Positions 1-5,297 of a stretch of DNA of 7,547 nt are shown here, piece by piece. Numbering within the stretch: position 1 is the first letter of the stretch; each line of letters starts with the position of its first letter. This DNA is from CAZQCI01 sp964592255 (GTDB lineage Bacteria > UBA10199 > SBBF01), in contig CAZQCI010000108.1 in the NCBI GenBank assembly GCA_964592255.1, forward strand, positions 1 through 7,547. The letters are read 5' to 3'. Position numbers and translations under genes: made by a program. Below the pieces are notes generated by a model. It had not been told where the DNA came from. It searched no databases and worked only from the letters and a program-made list of their open reading frames with translations.

Positions 1-141
1 TCGACGGTGGTGTTGTTGAATGCACATCTCATAAAGAGTGTGAAGTCCTGTGTGTCTCTCGTGGTGTCTACACATCATCCTGCCGAATTGGACGGAGTCG
101 TGGATATGTGGTGGCAATTGAAAGAGGGGAAGGTGGTATGA
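1..141 (+). CDS. ccmA: CcmA, heme exporter ABC ATPase, C-terminal end (partial)
   Basis: The first frame is open from base 1 and encodes the last 46 residues of a protein ending at TGA 139-141. It contains VVSTHHPAELDGVVD (about residues 21-35 of the fragment), which fits the H-loop (switch histidine) end of an ABC-type ATPase. CcmA is the ATP-hydrolysing subunit of the CcmABCD complex; it drives release of heme-loaded CcmE on the periplasmic side of the inner membrane. The name rests on the H-loop-like segment plus the immediately following ccmB; Walker A, the signature motif and Walker B lie outside the window. The stop overlaps the ccmB start in ATGA (138-141), so translation of the two is probably coupled. 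An unrelated ABC ATPase is formally possible but unlikely given the neighbours. Confidence 0.8.
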   Translation, partial: STVVLLNAHLIKSVKSCVSLVVSTHHPAELDGVVDMWWQLKEGKVV

Positions 142-815
142 ATTTTTCTTCTTTTCTTTTTTTTATAAGACACGAAGTCCGACTCATGTGGCGCCTGCAC
201 GACTCCGCTTTGTCTTTACTGTTTTTTGTTTCTCTTATCCTTCTTCTGCTGTCGCTGGGCTTTGGCTCTCCAGCTTATGCTCATGATAAGTCCGCTACCA
301 CTTTGATTTGGCTCTCCGTATTATTTGGCGGTGTGCTGCGGATGAACCGGACTTTTGAGGCCGAAAATGAAGGAATGGTGACTGAAGGGCTTAAGATGAC
401 ACCGGAATGGATTTTTCCTTTTTTGTTTTCCAAATGGTTTGTTAATTTTTTATTTTTGCTTCTTTTGGAGCTCTTCAGCCTGGCTGTCAGCTTGTTGTTG
501 TTTAATATTGCCCATCCTCTTCACTACCTCCAAATCAGTTGGCCGGTTTATCTTTTGGGGGCCTTGGGTTTGGCCACCATTGGCACTTTTACTTCCGGTA
601 TGTTGTCTTCTTATCAACGCAAAGATTTAATCTTGCCGGTGATTGCGTACCCCTTGCTTATGCCTTTAATTATTGGAGTAATGATGAGTTTTGAATACTC
701 GTCGGCTGGAGAGCTCACGGCTTTTAAATCGGACTGGGTACGCTTGTTGGCGGGGTTTGACGTTATCTTTATGGTTGCGTCTTGGATGGCCTCGGATTAT
801 TTGCTGGAGAGCTGA
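138..815 (+). CDS. ccmB: CcmB, heme exporter permease subunit
   Basis: This encodes a 225-aa polytopic inner-membrane protein, close to the usual CcmB length of about 220. Six hydrophobic stretches can be seen at about residues 23-43, 53-69, 99-124, 137-157, 163-184 and 200-222. The segment LPVIAYPLLMPLIIG (166-180) and the region FGGVLRMNRTFEAENEG (63-79) resemble conserved CcmB parts. CcmB is the membrane subunit that pairs with the ATPase CcmA and with CcmC in the heme-handling complex of system I cytochrome c maturation. I chose the ATG at 138 because it overlaps the ccmA stop in ATGA and has a purine-rich GAGGGGAAGG (124-133) just upstream. A GTG at 108 in the same frame would add ten residues with no membrane or family resemblance and lies inside ccmA. 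There is a 72-bp gap to ccmC, unlike the other overlapping junctions. Confidence 0.9.
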   Translation: MNFSSFLFFIRHEVRLMWRLHDSALSLLFFVSLILLLLSLGFGSPAYAHDKSATTLIWLSVLFGGVLRMNRTFEAENEGMVTEGLKMTPEWIFPFLFSKWFVNFLFLLLLELFSLAVSLLLFNIAHPLHYLQISWPVYLLGALGLATIGTFTSGMLSSYQRKDLILPVIAYPLLMPLIIGVMMSFEYSSAGELTAFKSDWVRLLAGFDVIFMVASWMASDYLLES

Positions 816-861
816 TGGTTTTGTCATCCACCCTGTGCTCTGTAACAAAAGGGGAGACTTG

Positions 862-891
862 ATGCGGCCCTGTTTTAAAGGTGTGCAATGA
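862..891 (+). other. Possible 9-codon leader ORF in the ccmB-ccmC gap
   Basis: An ATG at 862 lies 5 nt after AAGGGGAG (849-856), the best Shine-Dalgarno in the gap. It opens nine codons (MRPCFKGVQ) that stop at TGA 889-891. That stop overlaps the ccmC ATG at 888, giving the same ATGA arrangement as the ccmA/ccmB and ccmC/ccmD junctions. It may simply carry ribosomes to ccmC by translational coupling, or be a chance frame or remnant. The peptide resembles nothing I recognise. What is seen is only the start, the Shine-Dalgarno and the overlap; the role is inferred. Confidence 0.3.
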
Positions 892-1565
892 AAAAAAACT
901 CTTTCTTACAAATCTTGCCGTTTATTTTGTTTGCTCTGCTGTTGGTGGATTTTTATGTTATTTTTATTTACGCTCCTGAAGAGAAAACTCAAGGTTTGGT
1001 CCAAAAGATTTTTTATTTTCATGTCTCCAGCGCTTTTATGATGTATTTGGGTTTTGGTTTAAGTGCGTTGGGAGCTTTGCTTTATTTGTGGAAACGATCT
1101 TCTGTCTACGATGCTCTGGCCCAAGCCGGGGCCACCACAGGATTATTGTTTTGCACCATGGTTTTAATGAGTGGGCCTATTTGGGCCAAACCGATTTGGG
1201 GAACCTGGTGGACGTGGGACCCCCGGCTGACGACTACTTTTTTAATTTGGTTGGTTTTTGTGGCTACTGTTCTTTTGCGACGATTTTACGGACCAGATCC
1301 TCGTGGTAAAATTTTTGTTTCTTTGCTCACTTTGCTGGGTGTTTTGGATATTCCCTTAATTTTCTTTTCAGTTAAATTATGGCGTGCCATTCATCCCAGT
1401 GTGTTAGGAGAAAAGGGGAGTATGCCGTTTGAAATGCATGTGGCTTTAATGGTTACAAGTGTCACTGTGTTTTTTCTGTTTTGTTTATTATTTTTTATAA
1501 CTCTTAAAGTCAATATTGTGGAAGCTGAAGCCGAACGCTTATATTTTTCGGAGGATCAATCATGA
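888..1565 (+). CDS. ccmC: CcmC, heme-binding/transfer membrane protein of cytochrome c maturation
   Basis: This 225-aa protein has six predicted membrane spans and belongs to the CcmC/CcsA heme-handling family. The diagnostic tryptophan-rich WWD motif is present as WGTWWTWDPR (residues 104-113). Two histidines sit where CcmC has its heme ligands: His45 in KIFYFHVSSAF and His169 in KLWRAIHPSVL. CcmC presents heme in the periplasm and attaches it to the chaperone CcmE, working with CcmABD. The short length (about 225-250 is typical), and the absence of the long extra-membrane regions of CcsA or CcmF, favour CcmC. The ATG at 888 is preceded by AAAGGTG (877-883). The stop overlaps the next start in ATGA (1562-1565). 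It is part of the same + strand operon as ccmA and ccmB. Confidence 0.93.
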   Translation: MKKNSFLQILPFILFALLLVDFYVIFIYAPEEKTQGLVQKIFYFHVSSAFMMYLGFGLSALGALLYLWKRSSVYDALAQAGATTGLLFCTMVLMSGPIWAKPIWGTWWTWDPRLTTTFLIWLVFVATVLLRRFYGPDPRGKIFVSLLTLLGVLDIPLIFFSVKLWRAIHPSVLGEKGSMPFEMHVALMVTSVTVFFLFCLLFFITLKVNIVEAEAERLYFSEDQS

Positions 1566-1723
1566 TTTTAACTCAAAATTATCTCTATGCCGGTTATGCT
1601 GTTTTTTGGTTGTTGCCCACTCTGGCGCTTTTCTTTTTGATCCGCCGCTTAACTAAAGTAGAAAACATGCTTGAAGAAAATGAAGAACTGCGCCGCAAAC
1701 AGCGGAGTATCAAGAGTGAATGA
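1562..1723 (+). CDS. ccmD: CcmD-like small membrane protein
   Basis: This is a short gene of 53 codons that starts inside the ccmC stop (ATGA, 1562-1565) with a good Shine-Dalgarno GGAGGA (1550-1555), 6 nt upstream of the ATG. The product has a short N-terminus with NYLYAGYAVFW, one hydrophobic span at about residues 10-28, then a charged tail rich in Arg, Lys and Glu (RRLTKVENMLEENEELRR, from 28) that may be helical. Size, position directly after ccmC, single span and cytoplasm-type charged tail fit CcmD, which stabilises the CcmABC complex and helps release holo-CcmE. CcmD is poorly conserved in sequence, so the assignment rests on topology and synteny. The operon appears to end here: no ccmE, ccmF or ccmG follows, and hairpins begin 28 nt downstream. 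Confidence 0.75.
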   Translation: MILTQNYLYAGYAVFWLLPTLALFFLIRRLTKVENMLEENEELRRKQRSIKSE

Positions 1724-1751
1724 TTTTTTGTCACAAGTGGCGGGGAATGAA

Positions 1752-1777
1752 AAACTCGGGAGCTTGCTCCCGAGTTT
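1752..1777 (+). terminator. Strong hairpin after ccmD, probable operon terminator
   Basis: AAACTCGGGAG (1752-1762) is perfectly complementary to CTCCCGAGTTT (1767-1777) around a CTTG loop. This gives an 11-bp GC-rich stem 28 nt after the ccmD stop. The + strand tail is only TTT followed by CATCC, so a classic U-tract is weak. Read on the - strand the stem is followed by five T, so it could also act in that direction. I see it as the main 3'-end signal of the ccm operon, possibly by stabilising the 3' end rather than by pure intrinsic termination. Confidence 0.6.
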
Positions 1778-1778
1778 C

Positions 1779-1834
1779 ATCCTGAGAAAAACAATCTAAT
1801 TTTCGGCCTCAACGGACCGAGTTTTTCGAAGGAT
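1779..1834 (+). ncRNA. Second structured segment, extended stem with inner hairpin (terminator or RNA element)
   Basis: The outer arms 1779-1792 and 1821-1834 pair over 12 of 14 positions. The only interruption is a tandem G-A/A-G mismatch (1784-1785 against 1828-1829), which in RNA can form sheared GA pairs. Inside is a hairpin TCGGCC (1803-1808), loop TCAAC, GG-A-CCGA (1814-1820) with one bulged A. Without the outer pairing, the inner hairpin followed by G and five T (1822-1826) would look like an intrinsic terminator, so the two folds are mutually exclusive. The fold was read by eye with no energy calculation, and a role beyond termination is speculative. Confidence 0.35.
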
Positions 1835-1838
1835 AAAA

Positions 1839-1851
1839 CCCCCTCTGGGGG
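1839..1851 (+). repeat. C5/G5 hairpin
   Basis: CCCCC (1839-1843), a TCT loop and GGGGG (1847-1851) form a short strong hairpin flanked by A-rich sequence on both sides (AAAA before, ATTAAAAAG after). It is the third hairpin in about 100 nt after ccmD. It lacks a U-tract on the + strand. In the - direction the stem is followed by TTTTATCC, which resembles a weak terminator. Confidence 0.45.
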
Positions 1852-1891
1852 ATTAAAAAGACAGCACATTCATAAAAAACATTTTTTCCGT

Positions 1892-1921
1892 TTTACAGAT
1901 GTTTTTAAAATCCACTAAAAA
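1892..1921 (+). promoter_or_regulatory. Candidate promoter for the 254-aa secreted protein gene
   Basis: TTTACA (1892-1897) and TAAAAA (1916-1921) are separated by 18 nt and lie in AT-rich DNA upstream of the leader. They match sigma-70-type elements only loosely. Transcription from here would begin at about 1928 and include the whole putative regulatory leader. Other weak hexamers occur nearby, for example TTGAAA at 1933-1938 without a good partner, so the choice is tentative. Confidence 0.25.
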
Positions 1922-1951
1922 TATGTAACTATTTGAAATTATTGTATTTTA

Positions 1952-2042
1952 CTCCTTTGGTACGGCCTTTGCTCTATACCCCGGTATCCAAACAACTAAA
2001 TCCTAAATCTTCCCGTAAGGGAAATTTTTTAACTAAAGGAGG
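1952..2042 (+). promoter_or_regulatory. Leader with anti-Shine-Dalgarno and attenuator-like hairpin
   Basis: CTCCTTTGGT (1952-1961) can pair with ACTAAAGGAG (2032-2041) over ten consecutive positions, nine Watson-Crick and one G-U. This would bury the strong Shine-Dalgarno AAAGGAGG (2035-2042) of the next gene. Between the arms lies TTCCC-GTAA-GGGAA (2010-2023), a hairpin with a GNRA-type loop, followed by A and six T (2025-2030), which resembles a short intrinsic terminator or attenuator. The complementarity is directly visible; regulation by RNA folding is inferred, and no known riboswitch class was recognised. Confidence 0.35.
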
Positions 2043-2046
2043 AAAT

Positions 2047-2811
2047 ATGAAAACAATGAACTCATTGTTGATGGTGGTTGTGTGTGTGTTGATGGCTTCA
2101 TCCAATGTATTTGCCGCTGGAGCGGCTATAGGGGGAATAGGCAAAGTGAAGGTGCCCCCAATTTATGTGCCTCCTGCCAAAAAATATTCAATTTCTGGCA
2201 CCTTTATTATCAATCGCGTTTATCATAATGGAGACACGGTTGAAGTGGCCAGAAACAGCGGTATGGCTCGTGGTAATCAGGGTCTTTCCTATTCAGCGGA
2301 TGGAACAACGGTTTCCACCAATTATTCCATCGATCTGCAAGTGGAAGATTCTGGTATGCTGGGGGATTTGGATATCAGTGTGTATTCCACTAAAGAAAAT
2401 TTTCTTGGGCGTTCTTGTCCCCAAACTATGCCTTTTGCGTTGATGCGTAGCAAATTGGAAACGGTTTGGTCTGCTCAGGCAGTTTTAGATGAGAATATTA
2501 ATTATGCTTGTGTCTATTCGGCAAGCATGCCGGCTGAAGAGTTCCGTGAGGTTTACGATTATCTTCATGAACATGCTCAGGCTTATTATTTTCGCTTGGG
2601 TTTCAACGGATGGGCCGATACGGATGTATTGGGCGTGACTTTGAACCCTCTTGATCTTTCAGAAGAGCACCAAAATGTTTTGGATGATTATCGTGATACT
2701 CTTTCCGGCATCATTCAGAACAATGCCCCTCTTATTGAAGATTTGATGTGGGATCATGGTGCGGCTATCGATGTAGAATTTGGAATGAATCGTAGCTATC
2801 GTATTCCTTGA
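2047..2811 (+). CDS. Exported protein of unknown function (254 aa)
   Basis: I do not recognise the family. The ATG at 2047 has an excellent Shine-Dalgarno, AAAGGAGG, 4 nt upstream. The N-terminus is a clear Sec signal peptide: MKTMN, a hydrophobic core to about residue 18, and likely cleavage after VFA (21-23). The mature protein starts with a Gly/Ala- and Pro-rich stretch (AAGAAIGGIGKVKVPPIYVPPAKK, 23-46). A probable beta-rich part (about 47-125) follows, and then a more helical acidic part with DYLHEHAQAYYFRLGF (171-186) and SEEHQNVLDDYRDTLSGII (205-223). Two cysteines, 124 and 155, could form a disulfide in the periplasm. There is no lipobox and no C-terminal membrane anchor, so a soluble periplasmic or secreted protein is likely. 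It is a single-gene unit: its own leader precedes it and a strong terminator follows at 2834. Confidence 0.85.
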   Translation: MKTMNSLLMVVVCVLMASSNVFAAGAAIGGIGKVKVPPIYVPPAKKYSISGTFIINRVYHNGDTVEVARNSGMARGNQGLSYSADGTTVSTNYSIDLQVEDSGMLGDLDISVYSTKENFLGRSCPQTMPFALMRSKLETVWSAQAVLDENINYACVYSASMPAEEFREVYDYLHEHAQAYYFRLGFNGWADTDVLGVTLNPLDLSEEHQNVLDDYRDTLSGIIQNNAPLIEDLMWDHGAAIDVEFGMNRSYRIP

Positions 2812-2833
2812 TCAGGGTTGTGAGACTTAGTCT

Positions 2834-2866
2834 AAAAAGGCTCCCATGAAGGGAGCCTTTTTTTTT
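2834..2866 (+). terminator. Intrinsic (Rho-independent) terminator
   Basis: AAAAAGGCTCCC (2834-2845) pairs perfectly with GGGAGCCTTTTT (2851-2862) around the loop ATGAA, and the stem runs into nine consecutive T (2858-2866). It lies 22 nt after the stop of the 254-aa secreted protein and only about 40 nt before the DUF255 gene. It should therefore separate the two transcripts. The A-run before the stem makes it potentially bidirectional. Confidence 0.93.
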
Positions 2867-2871
2867 GGTTA

Positions 2872-2901
2872 TTGTCTCCGAGGGCCTCTTTGCTCTATAT
2901 G
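2872..2901 (+). promoter_or_regulatory. Candidate promoter directly before the DUF255 gene
   Basis: TTGTCT (2872-2877) and TATATG (2896-2901) are separated by 18 nt and begin 5 nt after the terminator T-run. Transcription would start about 6-7 nt later, at or next to the ATG at 2908, implying a leaderless or near-leaderless mRNA. The space between the terminator and the gene leaves little room for any other promoter. The match is moderate and unsupported by other evidence. Confidence 0.3.
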
Positions 2902-2907
2902 GAAATT

Positions 2908-4932
2908 ATGCCGAACCGTCTTCAATATGAAAAAAGTCCCTATCTGCTTCAACATAAAGATAATCCTGTCGATTGGTATCCTTGGGGGAAAGAAGCCTTT
3001 GACAAAGCGCGTTTGGAAAGAAAACCCATTTTTTTATCCATTGGCTATGCCACCTGTCATTGGTGTCATGTGATGGAGCACGACTCCTTTGAAAAACAGG
3101 AAGTGGCTGATGTGCTTAACCGTTATTATGTGAGTATTAAACTTGATCGTGAAGAAAGACCGGACATCGATCACATCTATATGGATGCGGTGGTTGCGGC
3201 CACCGGGCGGGGAGGTTGGCCCATGTCGGTTTTTTTAACTGAAGACCTTAAGCCTTTTTTCGGCGGGACTTTTTTTTGGAAAGACCAATTTCTACATCTG
3301 CTCCATCAAATTCGTGCGTTGTGGCAGGAGGAACCTGAAAAAATTAAAGAGACGGCTGAAGAGATGATGCGTCATCTTTCATCTCAACTATCATCCTCTT
3401 CTCAAGCCTCTCCAATCACAAAAGAAGAAGAACAAAAATTTTTTTCACAAGCAGCATCTATCTTTAAGCAAAATTTTGATCCTTATTTTGGTGGTTTTGG
3501 ACCAGCCCCTAAGTTTCCACGCAGTATCGATGTCTCCCTTCTTTTGAGGATGTATCATCGATCCAAAAATCCTCAATTGCTTTCGATGGCGGAATTGACA
3601 CTGGAAAAAATGGCCCTTGGTGGCATGTACGATCATTTGGGAGGAGGCTTTCATCGTTATTCCACCGATGCACAATGGTTGGTGCCGCATTTTGAAAAAA
3701 TGCTTTATGACAATGCTCTTCTTTCGTTGACCTATTTAGAAGCCTATCAGCTAACAGGAAAAAAACTTTATGCTTCGGTTGCGCGTGAAACGTTGGATTA
3801 TGTTCTCAGTCGTATGACGCATCCTGAAGGCGGTTTTTATTCTGCAGAAGATGCCGATAGTGAGGGTGTTGAAGGAAAATATTATGTATGGAGCGAGGAA
3901 GAGTTGAAGCACATCCTCTCATCGGAAGAATTGACAATCATCACTTCTCTTTATGGAGTAACCTCCCAGGGAAATTTTTCGGAAGGAGGACATTCGGGCA
4001 ATATTTTAAACCTCCAATCAAATTTTGAATGGTCCGCTAAAGAGTTAGCACGATCCGCACATCAAAAAATGTTGGCGGTGCGTGAAAAACGCATCCCTCC
4101 TTTAAAAGACGATAAAATTCTCACCTCATGGAATGGCTTGATGATTGCGGCCTTGGCCAAGGGTTTTCAGGTTTTGGGGGATGGCCGTTACTTAGTGGCG
4201 GCTCAACAGGCGGCACACTTTATCAAAAAACATCTGGTTGCCCAAGATACACTGCTGCGTCGCTATCGGGAAGGAGAGGCTCGTTTTGAAGGGGTGTTGG
4301 AGGATTATGCTTATTTCATTTATGGTTTACTGCATCTCTATGAAACCGATTTTGATTCAGCGTGGTATTATTGGATATTAGAATTACAAAAACAACAGGA
4401 TGAATTGTTTTGGTCGAAAGAAGCCGCTTGTTATTTTAACACCCGTGATCAGGCCTTCGATGTGATTTTGCGTAAAAAAGAAACCTTTGATGGTGCAACC
4501 CCTTCGGCACATTCGGTTGCTTGCTATAATTTGGCCAAAATTTTTTCATTAACCGGAGATAAAGCATTTCATGATAAAGCCTATGCAGGATTGTATTCTG
4601 TGACTCATGAAATTCATCGTTATCCTCCCGGTATGTCCATGGCGTTGATAGCTTTTGATTTTTTAGACGCGGCCCGTGAAATAGTGGTGGTAGGGGATAA
4701 GAATAATCTTGAAACAAAAAGCATCCTGAATTATTTGAATCACACTTTTATTCCTGAAAAAATTTTGCTCTTTTCCGAGTCGATTCATGACCTTCCTCTT
4801 CTTAAGGGAAGAGGGCCATCGGCAGGAGAGACAAGCGTTTTTATTTGTGAGCATCACGTGTGTCGGGCTCCTCTTAAGTCTCTTGCGGAAGTGAGAGATG
4901 TGTTAGAGGCTGTCAAACCGTTAAAATTATGA
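2908..4932 (+). CDS. DUF255/YyaL family protein: thioredoxin-like domain plus alpha/alpha-barrel domain
   Basis: This 674-aa protein matches the bacterial YyaL / eukaryotic SPATA20 (SSP411) family in length and motifs. The N-terminal thioredoxin-like domain (about 1-150) begins MPNRLQYEKSPYLLQH and carries the active-site-like CHWC (Cys50, Cys53) in GYATCHWCHVMEHDSF, then LDREERPDID (79-88) and GGWPMSVFLT (102-111). The remainder resembles an (alpha/alpha)6 toroid like that of N-acylglucosamine 2-epimerases, with GGFGPAPKFP (195-204), GGMYDHLGGGFHRYS (238-252), PHFEKMLYDN (260-269) and DDKILTSWNGLM (about 398-409). The biochemical role of the family is not firmly known; a redox or sugar-related function is suggested only by domain resemblance. 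No signal peptide is present, so it is probably cytoplasmic. The start is uncertain. ATG 2908 matches the usual family N-terminus. ATG 2899, TTG 2890 (5 nt after GAGGG) and TTG 2872 are in frame. The stop overlaps the next gene in ATGA. Confidence 0.92.
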   Translation: MPNRLQYEKSPYLLQHKDNPVDWYPWGKEAFDKARLERKPIFLSIGYATCHWCHVMEHDSFEKQEVADVLNRYYVSIKLDREERPDIDHIYMDAVVAATGRGGWPMSVFLTEDLKPFFGGTFFWKDQFLHLLHQIRALWQEEPEKIKETAEEMMRHLSSQLSSSSQASPITKEEEQKFFSQAASIFKQNFDPYFGGFGPAPKFPRSIDVSLLLRMYHRSKNPQLLSMAELTLEKMALGGMYDHLGGGFHRYSTDAQWLVPHFEKMLYDNALLSLTYLEAYQLTGKKLYASVARETLDYVLSRMTHPEGGFYSAEDADSEGVEGKYYVWSEEELKHILSSEELTIITSLYGVTSQGNFSEGGHSGNILNLQSNFEWSAKELARSAHQKMLAVREKRIPPLKDDKILTSWNGLMIAALAKGFQVLGDGRYLVAAQQAAHFIKKHLVAQDTLLRRYREGEARFEGVLEDYAYFIYGLLHLYETDFDSAWYYWILELQKQQDELFWSKEAACYFNTRDQAFDVILRKKETFDGATPSAHSVACYNLAKIFSLTGDKAFHDKAYAGLYSVTHEIHRYPPGMSMALIAFDFLDAAREIVVVGDKNNLETKSILNYLNHTFIPEKILLFSESIHDLPLLKGRGPSAGETSVFICEHHVCRAPLKSLAEVRDVLEAVKPLKL

Positions 4933-5291
4933 AAACTTTTTTCTTCTTTTTCATATTCTTATTTTCTTTCGCTTTTGTTGCGCAAGCTCAACAACCTACA
5001 GGTACTGCTCAACCAGTTGCAGTTTCCGAGCCGGCGGTTGTGCTGCCTAAGTTTTTAGAACAATTTATTACTAGTTTTTGTAGCCGATCCATTGAATGCG
5101 GTGACAAAATCGACCTAGCGACCTGCACGAATGTGTTGCGCGATACGTTTCCCGTATCCCAATTGCCACAGTTGGAAGCAATCAAGAGTAAGTTTGAAGA
5201 TTGTTCTGTAGCTGTTAAGAAAACGGCCTGTGACAGCTTGAAAAAAGAGCCGCCCTTGGCTTGTAAGTTTTTGGATGAAGTAAACCAATAA
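4929..5291 (+). CDS. Small secreted six-cysteine protein, unknown function
   Basis: This encodes 120 aa with a signal peptide: MKT, a phenylalanine-rich core (five Phe in a row at 4-8) and likely cleavage after AQA (18-20). A Pro/Val/Ala-rich linker (21-40) follows, then a compact domain with six cysteines at 51, 57, 66, 92, 101 and 112. An even number of cysteines in an exported domain suggests up to three disulfides. There is no Cys right after the signal, so it is not an obvious lipoprotein. The family is not recognised; the C-x5-C-x8-C spacing recalls small Cys-rich exported proteins of deltaproteobacteria, but only loosely. The ATG overlaps the DUF255 gene stop (ATGA) and no clear Shine-Dalgarno is seen, so translation probably depends on coupling. 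Its stop is 6 bp from the stop of the converging aconitase gene. Confidence 0.8.
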   Translation: MKTFFFFFIFLFSFAFVAQAQQPTGTAQPVAVSEPAVVLPKFLEQFITSFCSRSIECGDKIDLATCTNVLRDTFPVSQLPQLEAIKSKFEDCSVAVKKTACDSLKKEPPLACKFLDEVNQ

Positions 5292-5297
5292 CTATGT

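Larger units (their letters stand above)
1724..2046 (+). other. 323-bp intergenic region between ccmD and the secreted-protein gene
   Basis: No gene is supported here. The first part (1752-1851) holds three hairpins and probably ends the ccm transcript. The middle (about 1860-1950) is very AT-rich, with an A6-CA-T6 tract at 1874-1887, and is the likely promoter area of the next gene. The last part (about 1950-2046) is the presumed leader of that gene, with an anti-Shine-Dalgarno segment (1952-1961), a small hairpin with a T-run (2010-2030) and the Shine-Dalgarno itself (2035-2042). The frame of the downstream gene stays open back to 1933, but that stretch (KLLYFTPLVRPLL...) looks neither like a signal peptide nor like a family extension. 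Confidence 0.7.

Noticed and set aside
108..137. GTG at 108 as a longer ccmB start
   Set aside because: It lies within ccmA and adds residues with no family resemblance; ATG 138 overlaps the ccmA stop and follows a purine-rich site.
1839..1851. C5/G5 hairpin as the main ccm terminator
   Set aside because: It has no T-run on the + strand and lies after two other structures; the 11-bp stem at 1752-1777 is a better candidate.
1933..2046. A TTG at 1933 extends the secreted-protein frame by 38 residues
   Set aside because: It has no Shine-Dalgarno and would put non-signal sequence before a clear signal peptide, while ATG 2047 has AAAGGAGG at ideal spacing.
2846..3073. An open frame starting in the terminator loop and overlapping the DUF255 gene start
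   Set aside because: It begins within a perfect terminator stem-loop, and the frame overlaps the well-conserved DUF255 N-terminus.
4436..4857. Open frames on the - strand opposite the DUF255 gene (also at 3445-3690)
   Set aside because: They are antisense to conserved coding sequence with no Shine-Dalgarno or recognisable product.
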